Shown here piece by piece: positions 1-5,072 of a DNA stretch of 6,106 nucleotides. Positions within the stretch are counted from its first letter, which is position 1. Each line of letters opens with the position of its first letter. The translations under genes were made by a program, and so were the position numbers. The notes under the pieces were generated by a model, which worked only from the letters and a program-made list of their open reading frames with translations, was not told the DNA's origin and ran no database searches. The DNA comes from Candidatus Acetothermia bacterium (GTDB lineage Bacteria > Bipolaricaulota > Bipolaricaulia > RBG-16-55-9 > DRXL01), in NCBI GenBank assembly GCA_028275205.1, contig JAPWVB010000068.1:1-6106 (forward strand). The letters run 5' to 3'.

Positions 1-1577
1 ATCGCTGGCTTATGGGTCTTTTTGTGTTTGTGCTATCAGTGATTTTGGCGGGCTGCTGGCCCATACCCAACAGAATCAGCGTCAGCCCCGACGGCGTGAT
101 CGCCCTGACGATGCCCAATGAGACTACGGGGCTTTATGAAGCCTTCCCGCGCTCTGGGCACATCTGGCTGATAGATGCTCTGACGGGGCGCGTGCAGACC
201 GTGCTCACTGAAGGGGAGAACCTCTCGTGGGCTACGTTCTCCCCTGATGGGCAAGAACTGCTCTATGTTGATGGTCCGCCTCTCGAACCCCAAGGGATTC
301 TCAGCGCCGTGCCCTCCCGGCCGTGGCGGTTGATGCTCTTTCAGCGCCGTACAGAGACATATACAGAGCTCTTGCGCGGGGATCGCGGTTTCCTCTGGGC
401 GCCGACGTTCTCCCCCGATGGGAGGAAGATCGCGTACTATCGCAGCGATGGGGAGAATCTCTGGCTCTCTCTTTTCGATCGCGAGACTCGCGAGGAGCAC
501 CAACTCAAGCTCATGCGCGATCGCGAGAGAAAGAGAATCTTCTATGTGCCTTACGAGCCGGGGCCCCTGTGGGCACCGGATGGCCAAGGGATCTTCGTCC
601 TAGGCGTCGAACGAATGCTCCCAGAAGATTCGGAGACGGTGCGGATCGTGGAGGGGCAGATCGCTCTGGTGAGCCTAGCATGTGGGTGCGAGCAAAGAGT
701 GCTCCGAGGGTTCTTCCCGCTCGTGCCTGCGCCCTTCTCTCTGATAGCTTCGCCCGATGGCACAAAATTATACTTCAACGGCTACGATCGGACGTTCTCC
801 GTGAGCGCCCAGGAGCGCGTCAATCTCTACGAAGTCCCCCTAGAGACCGGAGAGCAAGCGACGCTCTATGATAGCGGGGGCATCGTGGTCGCCCCGGCGC
901 TCTCGCCCGATGGGGAGCGCTTGCTCTTCACGGTCATCGTCCCTGAAGAGACTCCTAAAGTCGATCTCTATCTGCTCGATCTCACGTCCGCAAGGCCCGC
1001 CCGCAAACTCACCGACGATGGGCGTTCGGGCTTTGGGTTTTGGATCTCACAAGAGCGCGTGGGCTACCTCCGCGCGACGGAGCCGGGCGTCCCCAAGGCT
1101 GAAATCTGGATAAAAGATCTGAGCACGGGCGAGGAGCGCAATCTCAGCGTGCTCTTGGGCGTGCAACGCCCTGTTGTGCAGCTTATTAGGGATAACAGAC
1201 GCTATCAAGAAGAACTCACGATGACGCAGCAAGCTCTCGAAAGCGTGGAGCGTCAGCTCCAGGCTCTCGGGGAGACGATAGCGGAGCTCTCCCGCAAGCT
1301 CGACGCCGTGCAGACGCAAAGCGCAGAGATGAACAACCAAACCCATCAAAAATTATCTGAGCTGACGCAGCAGATCGGTGCGCTGATGGCCGATATGAGC
1401 GCCGTGAAGACTCAGCTCTCTGGGATCGAGGCAGACGTCAAGGCCACGAGCGCGCGCCCTGCTCTCTCGCTGTGGCAATTAGCGTTCGCGCTCTTAATCG
1501 CTGTGATCGTGATCGTCTGGCTCATTCGTCGAGCGCTGCACACCCTGGCTCAGCAGTTGGCCTTCCCGCCCCAGTAG
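1..1577 (+). CDS. Envelope PD40 beta-propeller lipoprotein with coiled coil and C-terminal membrane helix (5' end probably outside window)
   Basis: Function unknown; a TolB-like/PD40 propeller displayed outside the cytoplasmic membrane. Residues are numbered from the ATG at 12. A hydrophobic stretch ends in a lipobox (LAGC, Cys15). Six SPDG/APDG motifs end at residues 28, 80, 137, 191, 250 and 301, a spacing of 51-59, which suggests a six-bladed propeller. Residues about 390-480 are Gln/Glu/Leu-rich with heptad character (coiled coil). A membrane helix spans about 487-505, then RR and a short tail, so the C-terminus is probably cytoplasmic. The ATG at 12 is the first visible start, but no Shine-Dalgarno precedes it and its signal peptide would lack a positive n-region. 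The frame stays open to the left edge and reads Arg-Trp-Leu just before it, so I infer an upstream start. The 3' end overlaps convergent menG by 28 nt. PD40 propeller and membrane helix are confident; lipidation is likely. Confidence 0.85.
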   Translation, partial: RWLMGLFVFVLSVILAGCWPIPNRISVSPDGVIALTMPNETTGLYEAFPRSGHIWLIDALTGRVQTVLTEGENLSWATFSPDGQELLYVDGPPLEPQGILSAVPSRPWRLMLFQRRTETYTELLRGDRGFLWAPTFSPDGRKIAYYRSDGENLWLSLFDRETREEHQLKLMRDRERKRIFYVPYEPGPLWAPDGQGIFVLGVERMLPEDSETVRIVEGQIALVSLACGCEQRVLRGFFPLVPAPFSLIASPDGTKLYFNGYDRTFSVSAQERVNLYEVPLETGEQATLYDSGGIVVAPALSPDGERLLFTVIVPEETPKVDLYLLDLTSARPARKLTDDGRSGFGFWISQERVGYLRATEPGVPKAEIWIKDLSTGEERNLSVLLGVQRPVVQLIRDNRRYQEELTMTQQALESVERQLQALGETIAELSRKLDAVQTQSAEMNNQTHQKLSELTQQIGALMADMSAVKTQLSGIEADVKATSARPALSLWQLAFALLIAVIVIVWLIRRALHTLAQQLAFPPQ

Positions 1578-2251
1578 AGCGTGGCGATCCCTAGCGTGAG
1601 ATCGCGATACCCCACGGGGCGAAAGCCCGCTTCGTAGAGCTCTTCAAGAATTTGAGCGCGGTCGGGAAAGCCCTCAATCGAGTCGCGCAGATACTCATAC
1701 GGCGCGCGCGACCCCGACACCATCCCCCCAACGATGGGCACGATATATCGCAAATACGGCAGGTAGACCAAGCGCATCAGAAAGCTTTGCGGGATGGAAA
1801 ACTCCACAATGAGCGCCCGGCCACCGGGGGAGAGCACACGATAGATCTCCTTCAGCCCGCGCGCGCGATCTGGAAGATTGCGCAGCCCAAACGCTTGCGA
1901 AACGATTTCAAAAGAGTTTTCCGCAAACGGAAGCTCAAGCGCATTCCCCACAATAAGTCGCACCCGATGATCTAAGCTCAGCTGAGCAAGCTTCTCGCGA
2001 GCGACACGGAGCATCTCTTCTGAAAGATCAAGCCCAACGATCTCCATCTCTGGGCACGCCTTGGCAAACTCGATGGCGACATCGCCGGTGCCCGTACAGA
2101 GATCGAGAAGCCGTTCCCCAGGCTTGGGGGCAGCGTGCTGGACTAATATTTTACGCCACGCCCGGTCGCGATTGAAGCTGAGAATGTGGTTGGCTCTGTC
2201 GTAGCGATGGGCGATCTGGGAGAACATCTGGGCGATTTCGTCGGGGCGCAT
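1550..2251 (-). CDS. menG: Demethylmenaquinone (ubiquinone/menaquinone) C-methyltransferase MenG/UbiE
   Basis: SAM-dependent C-methyltransferase of quinone biosynthesis; in the family it converts demethylmenaquinone to menaquinone (MenG) or does the equivalent ubiquinone step (UbiE). At 233 aa it has the family's usual length. Visible signatures: an N-terminal F-x-x-I-A-x-R-Y-D-x-x-N with a following AWR (residues 10-33), SAM motif I LDLCTGTGDVA (49-59), acidic Asp75 ending strand 2, GNALELPF (102-109), the family block FGLRNLPD (121-128) and LSPGGRALIVEFSIP (140-154). It starts 3 nt after the stop of the Asp23-like gene, with an AGAGAG run 6 nt before the ATG, so the two are probably cotranscribed and translationally linked. 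The C-terminus runs 28 nt into the 3' end of the oppositely oriented propeller gene. Which quinone is the substrate cannot be read from sequence alone; menaquinone is the default guess because no ubi genes are visible. Confidence 0.93.
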   Translation of the reverse strand: MRPDEIAQMFSQIAHRYDRANHILSFNRDRAWRKILVQHAAPKPGERLLDLCTGTGDVAIEFAKACPEMEIVGLDLSEEMLRVAREKLAQLSLDHRVRLIVGNALELPFAENSFEIVSQAFGLRNLPDRARGLKEIYRVLSPGGRALIVEFSIPQSFLMRLVYLPYLRYIVPIVGGMVSGSRAPYEYLRDSIEGFPDRAQILEELYEAGFRPVGYRDLTLGIATLYWGGKANC

Positions 2252-2254
2252 CGC

Positions 2255-2614
2255 TCACTCTCTGACGATCCCCGTGATCTCGATGATGACGTCATCAATG
2301 TCCAGCCCGGCCAGCTCGCGCACGCGGGCCTTCACTTCTCTAATAGCTTTCTGCGCAGATTCTTGGATGCGCGTGCCGTAGACGGCGAAGAGCGCCATCT
2401 TCACGATCAAGCGATCCTTCTCCTTGAGGACTTCGATGCCGTCGCCCTTGACCGCTCGGGCGATCGTGCCCAAAAATCCGGAGCTTTCGCGGGCCTGGCG
2501 CGGCGTGCGCAGGCCCTCTTGCTCACTGATCACTTGGGCGCAGATCTGGGCGATCGCCCGCTCGGAGATATAGATATCTCCTAAGTCGCTGCTGATCTTT
2601 CTCAGTTCTGCCAT
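2255..2614 (-). CDS. Asp23/Gls24 family envelope stress response protein
   Basis: Small Asp23/Gls24 (DUF322) family protein, 119 aa. In Firmicutes such proteins form abundant cytoplasmic or membrane-associated assemblies linked to alkaline or cell-wall stress; the biochemical role is not settled. Family features: an N-terminal GDIYISERAIAQICAQV (residues about 12-28), a central strand-turn-strand GIEVLKEKDRLIVKMALFA, then a Tyr-Gly followed by a helix rich in Ala/Val/Arg, and a closing LDIDDVIIEITGIV. It has no signal peptide or membrane helix and no neighbouring AmaP-type membrane anchor, so it is predicted soluble. The Shine-Dalgarno GGAGAGG (minus strand, 2629-2623) lies 8 nt before the ATG and is part of the adjacent repeat element. 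It sits 3 nt upstream of menG and downstream of gpmI, all on the same strand. The family call is confident; any stress role here is by analogy only. Confidence 0.88.
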   Translation of the reverse strand: MAELRKISSDLGDIYISERAIAQICAQVISEQEGLRTPRQARESSGFLGTIARAVKGDGIEVLKEKDRLIVKMALFAVYGTRIQESAQKAIREVKARVRELAGLDIDDVIIEITGIVRE

Positions 2615-2620
2615 AGTCTT

Positions 2621-2700
2621 AACCTCTCCCCCAGCCCCTCCCCGGCACGGGGAGGGGAGCTCCCCCTTCCCGTGTCGGGAAGGGGGCTAGGGGGTTAGGT
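2621..2700. repeat. Two-hairpin G/C-rich palindromic repeat (REPIN-like) between gpmI and asp23
   Basis: Fills nearly all of the space between gpmI and the Asp23-like gene. Hairpin A (2635-2657) has a perfect 10-bp stem and a GCA loop. Hairpin B (2662-2686) has a perfect 11-bp stem and a TGT loop. They are joined by AGCT, at the centre of the perfect 12-bp palindrome GGGGAGCTCCCC (2654-2665). The outer arms (AACCTCTCCCCCAGCCCC on the left; ACCTAACCCCCTAGCCCCC read from the right on the minus strand) are also related, so the whole unit is an imperfect inverted repeat of two REP-like halves. Similar C-run elements are, from memory, dispersed in many environmental bacterial genomes. No T-tract follows either hairpin, so this is not a canonical terminator, but it could attenuate transcription or protect the gpmI mRNA 3' end. 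Confidence 0.8.
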
Positions 2701-4212
2701 CTTCACTAAACTCCGTCCGGTCATCTCTTTTGGCTGTTTGAGTCCCATAAGCTCTAAGAGTGTGGGCGCGATGTCGCAGAGCGCCCCACCCTCAGAGAGC
2801 TGTATAGCCCTAGGCCCAATGTAGATGAGCGGGCCGGGGCTGTGGGTGTGGGCTGTGTGCGGTCGGCCCTGCTCGTCCTTCATAATGTCTGCGTTGCCGT
2901 GATCTGCCGTGACTAAAATCTCTCCGCCCACCGAGAGCGCTGCTTCCACCACCCGCCCCAGACACTCATCGACAGCTTCTACAGCTTTGACGGCAGCTTC
3001 GAAGACCCCCGTGTGCCCCACCATATCGGGGTTCGCATAGTTTATCAGGACGAAGTCGTAGCGACGACTGGTGATCTGCTTCACGGCTTCGTTGGTGACT
3101 TCGTAAGCGGACATCTCTGGCTTGAGATCGTATGTCGCGACCTTGGGCGAGGGGATGAGCTTTCTCTCTTCCCCGGGGAATGGGATCTCGCGCCCGTTGT
3201 TGAAGAAGTACGTGACGTGCGCGTACTTTTCCGTCTCCGCGATGCGGAACTGCGTCAGCCCCGCAGCGCTCAGCACCTCCCCGAAGATGTTGGGCAAAGA
3301 ATCTTCGCTGGGGAAGGCCGCGGGGATTGTAAAGCTCTGATCGTACTGGGTGAGGGTGACGAACTCGATCTGTGGACATGGCCCGCGGTCGAAGTGCGCA
3401 AAGTCTTTTTCTGTGAAAGCGCGCGTGAGCTGTCGCGCCCGATCGGGGCGAAAGTTAAAGAAGATCACAGCGTCGCCGTCCCGAATGGCTCCCTCAGGGT
3501 CGAGCACGATGGGCTGGATAAACTCATCCGTTTCGCCGCGCTGGTAGGCCCGCGCGACGGCAGCCTCCGCGGGGCCATCATCTCTGAGACCCTCAGCAAA
3601 CCGCAAGGCGCGATAGGCTCTCTCTGTGCGATCCCAGCGATTGTCGCGGTCCATCGCCCAATATCTCCCCATGATCGTGGCGATCTGGCCAAAGCCCAAT
3701 TTTTGAAGGAGCTCGCGCACGCGCTGGAGGTAGCCAGCTCCGGACGTCGGCGGGGTGTCGCGGCCATCTAAAAAAGCGTGAATGTAGAGATTATAGACGT
3801 GCTCGCGGCGCGCCAGCTCAATCAAAGCAAAGAGATGCTCGAGCGAACTGTGCACGCCGCCGTCGCTGACAAGCCCCATCAGATGGAGTCGGCTGGTCTG
3901 AGCGCGCGTCGTGGCGCGCAAGAGCGCCCTATTCGCAAAGAAACTCCCGTCGGCGATAGCGTCAGATATCCGAGTCGAAGTTTGCACGACGACGCGCCCC
4001 GCGCCAAGGTTCTGATGGCCTACCTCGGAGTTGCCAAACTGCCCCTCCGGTAGTCCCACGGCGCGCCCGTCGGTGCGCACAAGGGTGTGGGGGCACTCTG
4101 CCCAGTAGCGATCAAAATTGGGGGTCTTGGCGCAGGCGACCGCGTTCCATTTCTTCTCTTCTCTCATCCCCCAGCCGTCTAAGACGATGAGCACATAGGG
4201 ACGTTTGGGCAT
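2695..4212 (-). CDS. gpmI: 2,3-bisphosphoglycerate-independent phosphoglycerate mutase
   Basis: Cofactor-independent, Mn-dependent enzyme interconverting 3- and 2-phosphoglycerate in cytoplasmic glycolysis/gluconeogenesis; alkaline phosphatase superfamily. At 505 aa it is full length (the family is about 510). Metal and catalytic motifs are all present: LDGWG (11-15, Asp12), GNSEVGH (60-66) with the nucleophile Ser62 that carries the phosphoserine, VSDGGVHS, HAFLDGRDTPP, RYWAMDRDNRWDR, NFRPDRARQL, EKYAHVTYFFNNG, NPDMVGHTG and VTADHGNAD. The ATG at 4212 is chosen because the conserved LDGWG falls at the usual distance from it and a perfect TATAAT lies only 5 nt upstream, predicting a leaderless mRNA. 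It is the first gene of the gpmI-asp23-menG strand. Its last codon and TAA stop fall inside the end of the adjacent repeat. Divergent from dtd. Confidence 0.97.
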   Translation of the reverse strand: MPKRPYVLIVLDGWGMREEKKWNAVACAKTPNFDRYWAECPHTLVRTDGRAVGLPEGQFGNSEVGHQNLGAGRVVVQTSTRISDAIADGSFFANRALLRATTRAQTSRLHLMGLVSDGGVHSSLEHLFALIELARREHVYNLYIHAFLDGRDTPPTSGAGYLQRVRELLQKLGFGQIATIMGRYWAMDRDNRWDRTERAYRALRFAEGLRDDGPAEAAVARAYQRGETDEFIQPIVLDPEGAIRDGDAVIFFNFRPDRARQLTRAFTEKDFAHFDRGPCPQIEFVTLTQYDQSFTIPAAFPSEDSLPNIFGEVLSAAGLTQFRIAETEKYAHVTYFFNNGREIPFPGEERKLIPSPKVATYDLKPEMSAYEVTNEAVKQITSRRYDFVLINYANPDMVGHTGVFEAAVKAVEAVDECLGRVVEAALSVGGEILVTADHGNADIMKDEQGRPHTAHTHSPGPLIYIGPRAIQLSEGGALCDIAPTLLELMGLKQPKEMTGRSLVKT

Positions 4213-4217
4213 AACTC

Positions 4218-4247
4218 ATTATAGAGCTTCAGAGTGCGTGCCTGCAA
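4218..4247 (-). promoter_or_regulatory. Predicted sigma70-type promoter of gpmI (leaderless)
   Basis: Read on the minus strand: -35 TTGCAG (4247-4242), an 18-nt spacer and a perfect -10 TATAAT (4223-4218). Only 5 nt separate the -10 box from the gpmI ATG at 4212, so transcription should begin at or within a base or two of the A of the ATG. This leaves no room for a Shine-Dalgarno, and none is seen. The -10 is strong; the -35 is weaker (TTG only matches well). Confidence 0.6.
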
Positions 4248-4253
4248 GCTTGC
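4244..4253. promoter_or_regulatory. 10-bp palindrome joining the two divergent -35 boxes
   Basis: GCAAGCTTGC is a perfect palindrome. Its two halves give the TTGC core of both -35 boxes: TTGCAG for gpmI on the minus strand and TTGCTA for dtd on the plus strand, with only 2 bp (4248-4249) between them. Two polymerases could hardly bind both at once, so the promoters should compete. A repressor or activator site is possible but not shown. Confidence 0.45.
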
Positions 4254-4278
4254 TAACACCCAACTGAGAGATTACAAT
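4250..4278 (+). promoter_or_regulatory. Predicted sigma70-type promoter of dtd (leaderless)
   Basis: TTGCTA (4250-4255), an exact 17-nt spacer and TACAAT (4273-4278; five of six match TATAAT). The ATG of dtd is at 4287, 8 nt past the -10, so the expected start site near 4285 would give a leader of 0-2 nt. No Shine-Dalgarno is visible at a normal distance from the ATG, consistent with leaderless translation. Confidence 0.6.
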
Positions 4279-4286
4279 AGCGCATC

Positions 4287-4751
4287 ATGCGAGTTGTGCT
4301 GCAGCGGGTCAGGGAAGCGTCCGTCGAGGTTGACGGCAAGATCGTGGGCCAGATTGGCCCAGGGCTCTTGGTGTTCTTGGGGGTGGGCAAGGGCGATTCC
4401 GAGCACGATGCGATCTTCTTGGCTGATAGGGTGTTGGGGCTGCGAATCTTTGAGGATTCTGCAGGCAAGATGAATCTCTCCGTCAAGGACGTGCAGGGGG
4501 AGATCCTAGTGGTCTCGCAGTTTACGCTCTACGGCAATACGCTCAAGGGGCGGCGCCCCAGCTTTGATGCGGCTGCTCCCCAAGATCAAGCTCGCGTGCT
4601 CTATGAGCTCTTTCTGCAAGAGCTGCGCCGCAGCGGCCTCAAGGTCGAATCTGGGATCTTTGGGGCGCGGATGAAGGTCTCACTCGTCAACGACGGCCCG
4701 GTCACTTTCATTGTGGAGAGCGAGCCAGTTGCAAAGACACATACGATCTGA
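4287..4751 (+). CDS. dtd: D-aminoacyl-tRNA deacylase (Dtd)
   Basis: Cytoplasmic tRNA-quality enzyme that hydrolyses D-aminoacyl-tRNAs (and glycyl-tRNA-Ala in the family), keeping D-amino acids out of translation. At 154 aa it is slightly longer than the usual 145-150. Diagnostic features: the N-terminal MRVVLQRVREASVEVDG, the SQFTLYG motif at 77-83 with Thr80, KGRRPSFDAAA (87-97) and the C-terminal NDGPVT (135-140), whose Gly137-Pro138 is the cross-subunit Gly-cisPro motif that excludes L-amino acids. The start at 4287 gives the conserved MRVVLQRV beginning; a tight upstream promoter suggests a leaderless mRNA. It is divergent from gpmI and followed by rpmF on the same strand, but a separate promoter overlapping the dtd 3' end probably drives rpmF. 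The short tail after NDGPVTFIVES is non-conserved and overlaps that promoter. Confidence 0.96.
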   Translation: MRVVLQRVREASVEVDGKIVGQIGPGLLVFLGVGKGDSEHDAIFLADRVLGLRIFEDSAGKMNLSVKDVQGEILVVSQFTLYGNTLKGRRPSFDAAAPQDQARVLYELFLQELRRSGLKVESGIFGARMKVSLVNDGPVTFIVESEPVAKTHTI

Positions 4752-4757
4752 TAGAAT
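4729..4757 (+). promoter_or_regulatory. Predicted sigma70-type promoter of rpmF inside the dtd 3' end
   Basis: TTGCAA (4729-4734), an exact 17-nt spacer and TAGAAT (4752-4757; five of six match TATAAT). The -35 lies in dtd codons 148-150 and the -10 begins just after the dtd stop. The expected start site near 4764 would give an rpmF leader of about 110 nt containing most of the inverted repeat. Confidence 0.5.
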
Positions 4758-4859
4758 GTGAATCACGGAAGGCGCGGAAAAGCCACGGAGAACACGGAAA
4801 TCAAAAAAGCCATTTTCCGTGCTTTCAGTTCTCTTCCGTGCTTTCCGTGATTCTACATT
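4755..4859. repeat. Inverted repeat of CACGGAA units between dtd and rpmF
   Basis: The left arm (4755-4800) carries four CACGGAA-like heptamers starting at 4764, 4773 (CGCGGAA), 4784 (CACGGAG) and 4793. The right arm (4815-4859) carries four inverted units (TTCCGTG) starting at 4815, 4824 (degenerate, TTCAGTT), 4834 and 4843. Units recur every 9-11 bp, about one helical turn. The outer ends also match (AATGTGAATCACGGAA against the right-arm reverse complement AATGTAGAATCACGGAA), and a short A-rich spacer lies in the middle. The RNA could fold as one long imperfect stem-loop. No target-site duplication or transposase is seen; similar CACGGAA arrays are, from memory, scattered in other environmental genomes. 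Confidence 0.8.
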
Positions 4860-4860
4860 T

Positions 4861-4865
4861 AGGAG
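4861..4865 (+). promoter_or_regulatory. Shine-Dalgarno that sets the rpmF start
   Basis: AGGAG lies 8 nt before the ATG at 4874. It decides between this ATG and an in-frame GTG at 4838, which has no ribosome site and sits inside the inverted repeat. Confidence 0.8.
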
Positions 4866-4873
4866 CTGTGATT

Positions 4874-5071
4874 ATGGGTCAGGGAGTGCCAAAGTACCGA
4901 CGATCGAGATCGCAGAAGCGGATGCATCGTGCGGCAAGCTATAGATTTACCCCGGTCACGATCAACGAATGCCCGCGCTGTCATGAGCCCAAGCTGCCCC
5001 ATCGCGTTTGTCTCAATTGTGGGTATTACAAGGGGATGGAGATCATCGCTCTTGAGGAAGAGAAAGAATAG
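4874..5071 (+). CDS. rpmF: 50S ribosomal protein L32
   Basis: Small zinc-ribbon protein of the large ribosomal subunit (bL32), 65 aa, in the normal range. A basic N-terminal segment rich in Arg/Lys/Ser (residues 7-19) is followed by a complete four-cysteine zinc ribbon, CPRC (Cys33, Cys36) and CLNC (Cys46, Cys49), with the typical PHRVCLNCGYYKG block and an acidic tail. This is the zinc-binding (C+) form, not the cysteine-less paralogue found in some bacteria under zinc limitation. An in-frame GTG at 4838 would add 12 residues, but these are encoded by the repeat, whereas the ATG at 4874 has a good AGGAG 8 nt upstream and gives a normal L32 N-terminus. It is not next to plsX/fabH, the common rpmF neighbours. 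Only 1 nt separates its stop from the convergent permease stop, leaving no room for an intergenic terminator. Confidence 0.95.
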   Translation: MGQGVPKYRRSRSQKRMHRAASYRFTPVTINECPRCHEPKLPHRVCLNCGYYKGMEIIALEEEKE

Positions 5072-5072
5072 C

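Noticed and set aside
517..524. GCGATCGC octamer, also at 2550-2557, resembling the cyanobacterial HIP1 sequence
   Set aside because: Only two copies were noticed in 6.1 kb, in coding sequence already rich in GATC and GCG codons; not the high density expected of a HIP1 genome.
36..587. Minus-strand open frame of 183 codons opposite the propeller gene
   Set aside because: It overlaps the PD40 repeats on the other strand, and its product is low-complexity Arg/Pro/Glu-rich sequence without family features; a shadow frame.
2635..2686. Double hairpin as a rho-independent terminator after gpmI
   Set aside because: Stems are strong, but no T-tract follows on either strand, and asp23 and menG continue on the same strand with no clear promoter of their own in the gap. 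Attenuation remains possible.
3013..3771. Long plus-strand open frame (252 codons) antisense to gpmI
   Set aside because: It lies fully inside gpmI, whose frame carries every catalytic motif. The antisense translation shows no recognisable domain and has no ribosome site; it is a product of GC-rich codon bias.
4764..4849. CACGGAA array as a CRISPR array
   Set aside because: Units are 7 bp with 2-4 bp spacers and reverse direction in the middle. There are no 25-40 bp direct repeats, no unique spacers of protospacer size and no cas genes.
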